From CAAGNP01 sp045603545 (GTDB lineage: Bacteria > Bacteroidota > Bacteroidia > Bacteroidales > UBA932), in the NCBI GenBank assembly GCA_045603545.1, contig JAZUMG010000043.1:1-39039 (forward strand): 39,039 nt of DNA, written 5' to 3'. A program made the translations under genes and the position numbers. The notes beneath the pieces are model-generated. The model made no database searches. It was not told where the DNA came from and saw only the letters and a program-made list of their open reading frames with translations. Of the stretch, positions 32,884 to 39,039 are shown piece by piece; position 1 is the first letter of the stretch; each line of letters begins with the position of its first letter.

Positions 32884-32914
32884 GCGAAAGAAAACGCAAT
32901 ACGAGCACTAGACT

Positions 32915-35791
32915 ATGAGCCAGCACCAGTACATACGGATCAAAGGGGCCAGGGTTAACAACCTGAAAGGGATAGATGTGGATATCCCCCGCGACCGCTT
33001 TGTCGTCATCACAGGTGTTTCGGGCTCCGGCAAATCGTCCCTTGCCTTTGAGACACTTTTTGCCGAAGGGCAAAGGCGCTTTGCAGAGAGTATATCTTCA
33101 TTTGCCCGCCAGTTCCTGGGGAGGATGTCCAAACCTGATGTGGAGAGCATCACCGGAATACCCCCTGCCATTGCCATAGAGCAGAAGGTCAACACCCGCA
33201 ACCCCCGCTCTACCGTTGGGACCACCACAGAAATATACGATTACCTCCGAGTAATCTTTGCCAAGATAGGGCGCACCTATTCCCCCATAAGCGGTGAAGA
33301 GGTGGTCTGCGACTCTATGGAGAGTGTAATGCAATACCTCCGAGACAAGAGGGGGACCCTCTACCTGATGGCAGACCTGAAGTGGGAAGAGGAGAAGTAC
33401 CGGATCGAAAAGCTACTCAACCTCAAGGAGGAGGGATTCTCCAGGGTGTATATTGCCGCAGAGAGGAGACCCGATGAGAGCAACGCCCCTCAAGGGGGAA
33501 AAGCCCAATTGGGAGAGGTGGTAAGGATCGATGCATTGCTCTTGGATATGGAGAAATATGCCGGCCGGGAGGTGATGCTGATGGTGGACCGTGTCTCGCT
33601 GGGCGAAGGGGCGACAGAGGATGAGGAGACCGCAGCCCGACTGATGGACTCTATCAAGAGTGCATTTGAAAAAGGGGAGGGTACAATCCACAGCGTCATT
33701 GTCGATGAGACCAATATAACAGCACGCCGCTTCTCTACCCTATTTGAGGCAGACGGGTTGAGATTCGAGAAGCCCCAGGAGTGGATGTTCAATTTCAACA
33801 GCCCACTGGGTGCTTGCCCTGTTTGCGGTGGCCTTGGGCAGATTATCGGCATAGATGAAGCACTGGTGATCCCCAATGCAGCCCTGTCGGTATATCAGGA
33901 TGCCATTGCCTGCTGGAGGGGCAATACAATGTCCTACTTCAAGGAGCAGCTGATCCTCAACGCCCACAAATTCGATTTTCCGATACACACTCCATACAAC
34001 CTCCTTACAGCAGAGCAGAAAAGGATCCTTTGGGAGGGGAATGAACACCTCTTCGGGATAAACGATTTCTTCAGGGAACTGGAGGCCAAAAGGTACAAAA
34101 TCCAGAACAAATATATGATAAGCCGCTATTCCGGTAGGACTGTCTGCCGCGAATGTGGCGGGCACAGACTCAAGAAGGAGGCTCTCTATATCAAGGTGGG
34201 TGGGAAGAGCATTGCTGACCTTATGGATATGAATATCGGGGAGCTGTCGCAATACTTCAGGGAGCTCACCCTTACAGACTATGAAAGGTCAATAGTATCC
34301 AAGGCTATAAATGAGGTAACACTGCGATTGACCTGCCTGGAGAATGTAGGTCTCTCCTACCTCACACTCGGGCGCAGGTCCAATACCCTCAGTGGCGGGG
34401 AAAGCCAGAGGGTCAATCTGGTGAGCTGCCTCGGCAACAGCCTTACCGGGTCAATGTATGTCCTCGATGAGCCGAGTATCGGTCTCCACCAGAGGGATAC
34501 ACAAAGGCTCATATCGGTACTCAAGCAACTGCGCGACATAGGGAATACAGTGATAGTGGTGGAGCACGATGAGGAGATTATCCGTGCAGCAGACTGGCTC
34601 ATAGACATCGGGCCCCACGCCGGCATCCACGGAGGGGAGATAGTCTACCAGGGGCCTCCCCCTTGTACCCCTTCAGAGGAAAACGGACACGAAAACGGCA
34701 CTTCCTGTGCCCAAACCACCCCAGTAACCGCAAACGGACACGAAAACGGTACTTCCCATGCCCAAACCTCTCATTCTCTCACACTCCAATACCTGGGTGG
34801 TGAGAAATCCATCCCCATCCCCGAGAAGAAGAGGGGCTGGGCATACAGCATCGAGGTGTGCGGAGCCTGTGAAAACAATCTGAAAAATATAGACGTGAAG
34901 TTTCCGCTCCGCGTTATGACAGCCGTAGTAGGTGTCAGTGGTTCAGGCAAATCCACCCTGGTCGGCGACATCCTCTACCCAGCCCTCTCAAGGCATCTTG
35001 GCCAGACGGGGCCCAAACCCGGGGCACACAGGGAACTGCGCGGCGATCTGGAGAGGATATCATCCATTGAGTATGTGGACCAGAACCCTATAGGGAAAAG
35101 TTCACGCTCCAACCCTGCAACATATCTTAAAGTTTACGACGATATCCGTAAACTCTTCTCAGAGCAGCCATACGCCAAGATGAACGGATACGGGCACTCC
35201 CATTTCTCATTCAATATCGATGGTGGCCGATGCCCTGAATGCCAGGGAGAGGGTGTCATCAAGATCCCTATGCAGTTTATGGCAGACATCACCACTGTCT
35301 GCGAATCGTGCGGCGGCAAACGGTTCCTGCCAGATATTCTCGAGGTCAAATACAAAGGGAAAGATATCAACGACATCCTCAATATGTCTGTCGATGAGGC
35401 AATAGAGTTCTTCTCATCACAAGGTGAGCCTGCAGCAACACGTATTGCCGAGAAACTCAAACCTCTCCAGTATGTGGGTCTCAATTATGTCCAGCTTGGG
35501 CAGAACAGCAGCACCCTTAGTGGTGGCGAGAGCCAGAGGGTAAAACTTGCATCATTCCTGGGGAAAGACAACGATTCCAAGGGGTCTATCCTCTTCATCT
35601 TCGACGAGCCCACTACAGGACTCCATTTTGACGACATAAGCAAGCTCCTCAACTCCTTCAATGCCCTTCTGGACAAAGGCCATACCATCATCGTAGTGGA
35701 GCACAATCCATACATTATCGAGGCTGCCGACCACATTGTGGAACTGGGACCTGAAGGGGGTGACGAAGGGGGTTACCTATGCAGAGGATAG
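32915..35791 (+). CDS. uvrA: UvrABC system protein A
   Basis: A 958-residue protein with two ABC ATPase modules: Walker A GVSGSGKSSLAFE and GVSGSGKSTLVGD, signatures TLSGGESQRVNL and TLSGGESQRVKL, and Walker B/H-loops (VLDEPSIGLH, IFDEPTTGLH). Zinc-binding pairs CPVCGG/CRECGG and CPECQG/CESCGG are present. It is the damage-sensing subunit of nucleotide excision repair. There are two oddities. The linker between modules (about residues 587-620) holds a Gly-His-Glu-Asn-rich insertion with a direct repeat. The C-terminus stops just after GPEGGDEGG, about 25 residues before the usual end. It converges with the transporter gene after 20 bp. Confidence 0.97.
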   Translation: MSQHQYIRIKGARVNNLKGIDVDIPRDRFVVITGVSGSGKSSLAFETLFAEGQRRFAESISSFARQFLGRMSKPDVESITGIPPAIAIEQKVNTRNPRSTVGTTTEIYDYLRVIFAKIGRTYSPISGEEVVCDSMESVMQYLRDKRGTLYLMADLKWEEEKYRIEKLLNLKEEGFSRVYIAAERRPDESNAPQGGKAQLGEVVRIDALLLDMEKYAGREVMLMVDRVSLGEGATEDEETAARLMDSIKSAFEKGEGTIHSVIVDETNITARRFSTLFEADGLRFEKPQEWMFNFNSPLGACPVCGGLGQIIGIDEALVIPNAALSVYQDAIACWRGNTMSYFKEQLILNAHKFDFPIHTPYNLLTAEQKRILWEGNEHLFGINDFFRELEAKRYKIQNKYMISRYSGRTVCRECGGHRLKKEALYIKVGGKSIADLMDMNIGELSQYFRELTLTDYERSIVSKAINEVTLRLTCLENVGLSYLTLGRRSNTLSGGESQRVNLVSCLGNSLTGSMYVLDEPSIGLHQRDTQRLISVLKQLRDIGNTVIVVEHDEEIIRAADWLIDIGPHAGIHGGEIVYQGPPPCTPSEENGHENGTSCAQTTPVTANGHENGTSHAQTSHSLTLQYLGGEKSIPIPEKKRGWAYSIEVCGACENNLKNIDVKFPLRVMTAVVGVSGSGKSTLVGDILYPALSRHLGQTGPKPGAHRELRGDLERISSIEYVDQNPIGKSSRSNPATYLKVYDDIRKLFSEQPYAKMNGYGHSHFSFNIDGGRCPECQGEGVIKIPMQFMADITTVCESCGGKRFLPDILEVKYKGKDINDILNMSVDEAIEFFSSQGEPAATRIAEKLKPLQYVGLNYVQLGQNSSTLSGGESQRVKLASFLGKDNDSKGSILFIFDEPTTGLHFDDISKLLNSFNALLDKGHTIIVVEHNPYIIEAADHIVELGPEGGDEGGYLCRG
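34681..34769 (+). repeat. Direct repeat inside uvrA linker
   Basis: Two about 38-bp copies (34681-34718 and 34732-34769) differ at three positions and are spaced exactly 51 bp (17 codons) apart. They encode two NGHENGTS-containing segments. They lie in the poorly conserved linker between the two ATPase modules. Confidence 0.8.
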
Positions 35792-35811
35792 CATAAGCGA
35801 CTGAAGCATCC

Positions 35812-36492
35812 TCAGGACTCCGATTTGGAGGCTATATACCTCTTTATTCCATAGACCAGCCCATAAGCCATAGGGGTACCGAATAGTGCCTCTATAATCA
35901 GTTTGCTGAAATACTGGAACACTATCATCAGCATAAGATCTCTCCCTGAGACTGTCCCGGCAAAGGCTATCAGGACAAATGGCACTGAGTCAAAGATGTA
36001 ACCCACTGTAGAGCTACCTATCGTTCTGAGCCACAGCCAGCGTCCTCGGGTCCGGATCTTTATCTTCTCCATCAGCCAGGCGTTTGAGAGTTCACCCAAA
36101 AGGAAACCGGCCAGGGAAGCCAAGACTATTCTGGGGACATATCCGAAAAGATGATTATACGCCTCTTCTGTCGCAGACATATAGTCCGGAGATGGAAGAT
36201 GTACCCCCAAATAGGTGAAAACCACCATTATGATATTACACAAAACAGTGAGAAGGATTATTTTCCTCGATGTTTTGAATCCCCATATCTCAGTAAGTAC
36301 ATCCCCCAGCATATAGGCAAAAGGGAACGTGAGTGTCCCGGCATCAAAATAGAAAAGATCAAAGATGCCGATCACTTTTACCGCCATTATATTTGATACC
36401 AGATAGAGTGTGACGAAGAGTGCCGTCACTACCATAAGGGATGTATCAAAAAATGCTCGGTTTTTTAAAGGGTTGTCCGATACCTTATTCAT
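35812..36492 (-). CDS. yhhQ: YhhQ/VUT-family queuosine precursor transporter
   Basis: A 226-residue protein from the ATG at 36492; the 27-residue extension upstream overlaps the promoter. It has about six membrane segments. LVSNIMAVKVIGIFDLFYFDAGTLTFP, YMLGDVLTEIWGFKTSRKII and SSTVGYIFDSVPFVLIAFAG are the hallmarks of the Vut_1 family (COG1738). These proteins import 7-cyano-7-deazaguanine or related queuosine precursors across the inner membrane. It is the last core-type gene before the acquired region. Confidence 0.85.
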   Translation of the reverse strand: MNKVSDNPLKNRAFFDTSLMVVTALFVTLYLVSNIMAVKVIGIFDLFYFDAGTLTFPFAYMLGDVLTEIWGFKTSRKIILLTVLCNIIMVVFTYLGVHLPSPDYMSATEEAYNHLFGYVPRIVLASLAGFLLGELSNAWLMEKIKIRTRGRWLWLRTIGSSTVGYIFDSVPFVLIAFAGTVSGRDLMLMIVFQYFSKLIIEALFGTPMAYGLVYGIKRYIASKSES

Positions 36493-36512
36493 AAAATATT
36501 TTTTATCCGCGG

Positions 36513-36520
36513 CAAAGATA
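36513..36520 (-). promoter_or_regulatory. -7 promoter element of the yhhQ-like gene
   Basis: Minus-strand TATCTTTG (36520-36513) predicts a start near 36506, 14 nt before the ATG at 36492. This fixes the start codon and excludes the upstream ATG. Confidence 0.6.
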
Positions 36521-36603
36521 CGGAAATTTCTCATATCTTCGTTCCGGTTTCGCTTCGGCTGATTCTTTTGCACCGATACGCTGTGTTTTGCATACCGCCA
36601 CTC

Positions 36604-36644
36604 AACTCTACAAGTAATAATTTCGCAAACAAAAAAGTAGAGTT
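36604..36644. repeat. Inverted repeat in the leader of the integrase fragment
   Basis: AACTCTAC (36604-36611) and GTAGAGTT (36637-36644) form a perfect 8-bp inverted repeat whose right arm touches the ATG of the recombinase fragment. It could fold the leader and bury the start codon, or mark a recombinase arm site. Confidence 0.5.
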
Positions 36645-37136
36645 ATGAGCAGAAGCACTTTCAGAGTATTATTCTATCTCAAACGCAATGCCCCGAAGAA
36701 GAACGGGCTTGTGCCTGTAATGTGCCGTATAACCGTAAACGGCAAGATTACCCAATTCAGTTGCAAACTGGATGTGGAGGAAACGCTATGGAATGTCTGT
36801 CTCGGCAGAATGTCGGGAAGAAGCATTGTTACACAAGAAACCAACAGAATGTTGGATAAAATCAGAATAGGCATCAACAAGGCTTATCAAGAAATTATGG
36901 ATAGGGATGGTTATGTGTCTGCCGAGAAAGTCAGAAACGCATTCTTGGGTATAGGACAAAACCATAAGACCCTGTTTGCCATATTCAGACAGCACAATGA
37001 AGATTATGCCAAGCAAGTGGGGAAGATCAAAAGCCAACGCAGTTATTGGAAATACTGTACCGAATATAACCATTTGGAAGAATTCATCAAGCGTCGCTAC
37101 AAGGTAAGCTATATTGTGAATGAATTGATGGAATAG
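36645..37136 (+). pseudogene. Truncated tyrosine recombinase (integrase) N-terminal fragment
   Basis: 163 residues. The first 90 (STFRVLFYLKRNAPKKNGLVPVM, RITVNGKITQFS) are the arm-type DNA-binding domain of Bacteroidota integrases. About residues 105-155 (LFAIFRQHNEDYAKQVG, RSYWKYCTEYNHLEEFIKRRY) are the SAM-like core-binding domain. Full-length relatives run to about 400 residues, with a C-terminal catalytic domain containing Arg, HxRxH and Tyr. Here the frame ends within the core-binding domain and no continuation is visible in any frame, so it is a remnant. It sits at the left edge of an AT-rich segment and is likely the relic of a conjugative or mobilisable element. Confidence 0.75.
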
Positions 37137-37188
37137 TTTAAAGAGCAATCAGTTGTAAATTTCATTTCTTACCTAGGTGAGTCTCATT

Positions 37189-37316
37189 ACACAGCAAGAT
37201 GTCTTTTGAGGCGCTCGAAATATTTTCGGATGCTCAAAAGGCTTGTGTTCTTCCGAACACAGCAAGGTATGTTTTGAGTTACTCAAAACCTTTCGGGTTA
37301 CTCCCGAAAACCTTGC
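37189..37316. repeat. Twin multi-hairpin block
   Basis: Two imperfect units of about 60-68 bp begin with ACACAGCAAG (37189 and 37257). Unit 1 contains CTTTTGAG/CTCAAAAG (37203-37210/37233-37240) around an inner CGAAA/TTTCG stem, then a TGTGTTC/GAACACA hairpin (37244-37261) that bridges into unit 2. Unit 2 contains GTTTTGAG/CTCAAAAC (37271-37289) and TTTCGGG/CCCGAAA (37291-37309), both enclosed by GCAAGGT/ACCTTGC (37262-37268/37310-37316). The fold is cloverleaf-like. The block lies in the gene-free stretch between the integrase fragment and the XRE gene. Confidence 0.7.
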
Positions 37317-37408
37317 CTTATTCCGCGAGTATCTCCCTCCGAAGTCGAGAGAATTAGTAAGTTGGAAATTTTTCTTGGCAATTATTCTTTTATTCCCGAC
37401 AGAATAAA

Positions 37409-37416
37409 TATCTTTG
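37409..37416 (+). promoter_or_regulatory. -7 promoter element of the XRE-nuclease operon
   Basis: TATCTTTG matches TAnnTTTG and predicts a start near 37423, 19 nt before the ATG at 37442. Confidence 0.6.
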
Positions 37417-37441
37417 CGTTAAATTCAATAGATTGATTATA

Positions 37442-37642
37442 ATGGAGGATATAAATCGTCTTAAAATAGTGCTTGTAGAAAAGAAGAAAACAGGCAAATG
37501 GTTGGCTGAGCAATTAGGGAAAAATCCGTCAACCGTATCTAAATGGTGTTCAAATGTCGCACAGCCTGATTTGGCTACTCTTGTAAAGGTTGCAGCCCTA
37601 TTGGAGGTTGGCGTACAAGATTTAGTTATATCAGCAAAATAA
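37442..37642 (+). CDS. Small XRE-family HTH regulator
   Basis: A 66-residue protein that is almost entirely one Cro/C1-type helix-turn-helix: LKIVLVEKKKTGKWLAEQLG, then the recognition helix NPSTVSKWCSN, then PDLATLVKVAALLEVGVQDL. The ATG at 37442 is preferred to a TTG three codons upstream. It precedes the nuclease-like gene by 9 bp, the arrangement of restriction controller (C) proteins, so it probably autoregulates the pair. A phage- or element-type repressor is the alternative. Confidence 0.85.
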   Translation: MEDINRLKIVLVEKKKTGKWLAEQLGKNPSTVSKWCSNVAQPDLATLVKVAALLEVGVQDLVISAK

Positions 37643-37651
37643 GATAATGTT

Positions 37652-38740
37652 ATGAATGATAATTGGATTGAAATAGTAGAAACCTTACAGCCATATGTAA
37701 AGTGCAATTCAACAGAGCTTAAATACCAACAAGAGATTGAGAATTGTTTGAAGTTTTTAGGTTGGAGGAGTTCCAATAAAACAATGCAGTTACAATTAAC
37801 GCTTGGTTTTGGGGCTGGAAACACATTGCGTCCAGATATTATATTATATAAAAATGGTATACCTGTTTTGCCCATTGAAATAAAAAGACCTGATAATGTT
37901 TGCAATGATAAGCAAGTTGGACAATTGGGTAACTATATGCGACAACTGAAATCTAACGTTGGTTTATATTTCGGTGAAAACATTCGCTTTTATTATGATA
38001 ATCCTGATGATTTGGATAATCCGGTAAACGTATTGACTATAGATATTTCTAAAGGAGATTCTAATGGGGATACTTTCTGTGAGATGCTGTCATATGAGAA
38101 GTTTAATGTAAATAATTTGGAAGAATTCTGCAAAGAGCATTATCATCAAATTATGTCTCGTAATAATTTACATCAACGTTTCTCGGAATATTTTGCAGAA
38201 AACAATGTAACAAGGAATATTATGTCCTTAATTAAAGAGAAATTTGTAAAAGAAGGATTTGACGAGAATATATTGGAGGATGAACTAAATAAGTTTGTAT
38301 GCAGGATTGAATGGAAACGTACATCAAGTATGGAGAAACGGATTGAGAATACTGTAATAAATGTTCCTGCTTCCGAAAACCATGAAACGGAATTTTCTTT
38401 AGATGGCGTTAAATATTGGGGTATAGGACGGTTTGTTTTAGCGGTGGTCAAACAATATGTATCAGAAAATCCTAATATAACTTTAGAGAAATTAGAAGAA
38501 GCCTTCCCCTCACATCTAAATAGCAGTGGCAATATGGGAGTTGTTCGTCCGATTGAATTTCTCAAGGAACATCCTAAATGGAAAAGGCATTATTTTATGA
38601 AAGACAATGAAAAAATTATCTTAAGGGATAATACGACTATTGTAGTTAATCGGGAATGGGGAAACACAGGAGCATCGAGACCTCATTTCCAAAGATTTCT
38701 TGAACACATAAGAGCTTTCTATCACGTTTATTCAAGATGA
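37652..38740 (+). CDS. PD-(D/E)xK nuclease-like protein (HsdR N-terminal-type)
   Basis: A 362-residue protein. The N-terminal about 140 residues resemble the nuclease domain of type I restriction HsdR subunits: ELKYQQEIENCLKFLGW, then RPDIILY with Asp62, then PIEIKRP with Glu76 and Lys78 (the PD-(D/E)xK core), and QVGQLGNYM, like the QxxxY motif that follows in HsdR. The C-terminal about 100 residues (GRFVLAVVKQYVSENPNITLEKLEEAF, NREWGNTG) form a separate domain I cannot name with confidence; similar segments occur in other restriction-associated proteins. No helicase or methyltransferase is present in the visible sequence. The gene is AT-rich. A defence nuclease is inferred. Confidence 0.65.
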   Translation: MNDNWIEIVETLQPYVKCNSTELKYQQEIENCLKFLGWRSSNKTMQLQLTLGFGAGNTLRPDIILYKNGIPVLPIEIKRPDNVCNDKQVGQLGNYMRQLKSNVGLYFGENIRFYYDNPDDLDNPVNVLTIDISKGDSNGDTFCEMLSYEKFNVNNLEEFCKEHYHQIMSRNNLHQRFSEYFAENNVTRNIMSLIKEKFVKEGFDENILEDELNKFVCRIEWKRTSSMEKRIENTVINVPASENHETEFSLDGVKYWGIGRFVLAVVKQYVSENPNITLEKLEEAFPSHLNSSGNMGVVRPIEFLKEHPKWKRHYFMKDNEKIILRDNTTIVVNREWGNTGASRPHFQRFLEHIRAFYHVYSR

Positions 38741-38871
38741 CATTATGACTATAGTCGATAAAACCGAAAGAGTAATTATGTGCCATAGATAACCAAGTGT
38801 TCATAATAGCAGAGATTGGGCAGAAATTAAGAACTGAGTACAAGGATTATTTGAAATAAACGAAATATTGT

Positions 38872-39039
38872 ATGAAACGAATAAAAATATTCATAAGTAG
38901 TGTTCAAAGTGAGTTTGCCGAAGAGCGAGCTATGCTTTGTCATTATATCCGAACAGATGTCCTGTTGGGCAAGTTCTTTGAACCATTCATATTTGAGGAG
39001 GTTCCTGCGAATGAATACCCTACAAGCCATGTCTATCTA
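38872..39039 (+). CDS. DUF4062-containing protein, 3'-truncated by the window edge
   Basis: An ATG at 38872 opens a frame that runs uninterrupted for 56 codons to the window end. The translation begins MKRIKIFISSVQSEFAEER and continues with LLGKFFEPFIFEEVPA. This is the characteristic N-terminus of DUF4062 proteins, often joined to an AlbA_2/Schlafen-like ATP-binding domain and annotated as RecG-related. Such proteins are common in defence and accessory islands. Only the N-terminal part is visible, so the full architecture cannot be checked here. A 131-bp AT-rich gap without a clear gene separates it from the nuclease-like gene. Confidence 0.75.
   Translation, partial: MKRIKIFISSVQSEFAEERAMLCHYIRTDVLLGKFFEPFIFEEVPANEYPTSHVYL

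Larger units (their letters stand above)
32446..32914. other. Intergenic region between RSH gene and uvrA
   Basis: 469 bp without a convincing gene. It consists of six palindromic repeat units, about 100 bp of unique sequence, and the uvrA -7 box. Open frames through the repeats are a by-product of the 51-bp (17-codon) period. Confidence 0.75.

Noticed and set aside
38741..38871. Small peptide frame after the nuclease gene
   Set aside because: Only a 15-codon frame from the ATG at 38744, without recognisable features.
38827..39030. Minus-strand 67-residue open frame at the window end
   Set aside because: It is antisense to the DUF4062 start, whose plus-strand translation is clearly family-like.

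Overview
The window looks like chromosomal DNA of a Bacteroidales bacterium (phylum Bacteroidota), probably an uncultured or gut-type lineage. The support is the fimbrillin/DUF5119/DUF3575 locus, a Porin_10 protein, a DUF4293 protein, the near absence of Shine-Dalgarno sequences, and many copies of the Bacteroidota -7 promoter element TAnnTTTG placed at consistent distances from start codons. I cannot name a genus. All product names come from reading sequence motifs; no database search was run.

Layout. (1) 1-8.6 kb is a cell-surface region. The 3' end of a large glycine-rich repeat surface protein (+) converges on a five-gene minus-strand operon (DUF3575, OmpA/TPR, DUF3575-like barrel, DUF5119 lipoprotein, fimbrillin lipoprotein). 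That operon's promoter has a T17 homopolymer as the spacer between its -33 and -7 boxes, which makes it a strong candidate for slippage-driven phase variation. (2) 8.7-15.8 kb is a plus-strand salvage block: an AmgK-like kinase fused to a RapZ C-terminal domain, a MurU-like nucleotidyltransferase, a nicotinate phosphoribosyltransferase fused to a nicotinamidase, an atypical ROK kinase, an MFS transporter and a UPF0309-type SIS protein. (3) 15.9-28.1 kb is envelope and housekeeping: porin, MltF-like lytic transglycosylase, LolC/E-like permease (-), tRNA-Gly(CCC), an FGE-fold protein (-), DUF4293 (-), a nucleoside phosphorylase, a SirB1-like protein, a large TPR protein (-), an M28-like peptidase with an altered active site, and an amidase. 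(4) 28.1-35.8 kb is uvrB, an RSH-family (p)ppGpp synthetase with a degenerate hydrolase domain, and uvrA, interspersed with a 51-bp palindromic repeat family (two copies before uvrB, six before uvrA). (5) A YhhQ-type queuosine-precursor transporter (-) is the last core gene. (6) From about 36.6 kb to the end the DNA is visibly AT-richer and looks acquired: a truncated tyrosine recombinase, a twin multi-hairpin block, a small XRE regulator, a PD-(D/E)xK nuclease-like protein, and the start of a DUF4062 protein that runs off the window.

How the parts fit together. The fimbrial operon and repeat protein suggest variable surface adhesion. The kinase/nucleotidyltransferase pair, transglycosylase and amidase point to peptidoglycan amino-sugar turnover and recycling. 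The PncB-PncA fusion gives two consecutive NAD-salvage steps in one polypeptide. UvrA and UvrB are the damage-recognition half of nucleotide excision repair, with uvrB translationally coupled to a stringent-response enzyme. The right end resembles the edge of a mobile, possibly defence-carrying, element.
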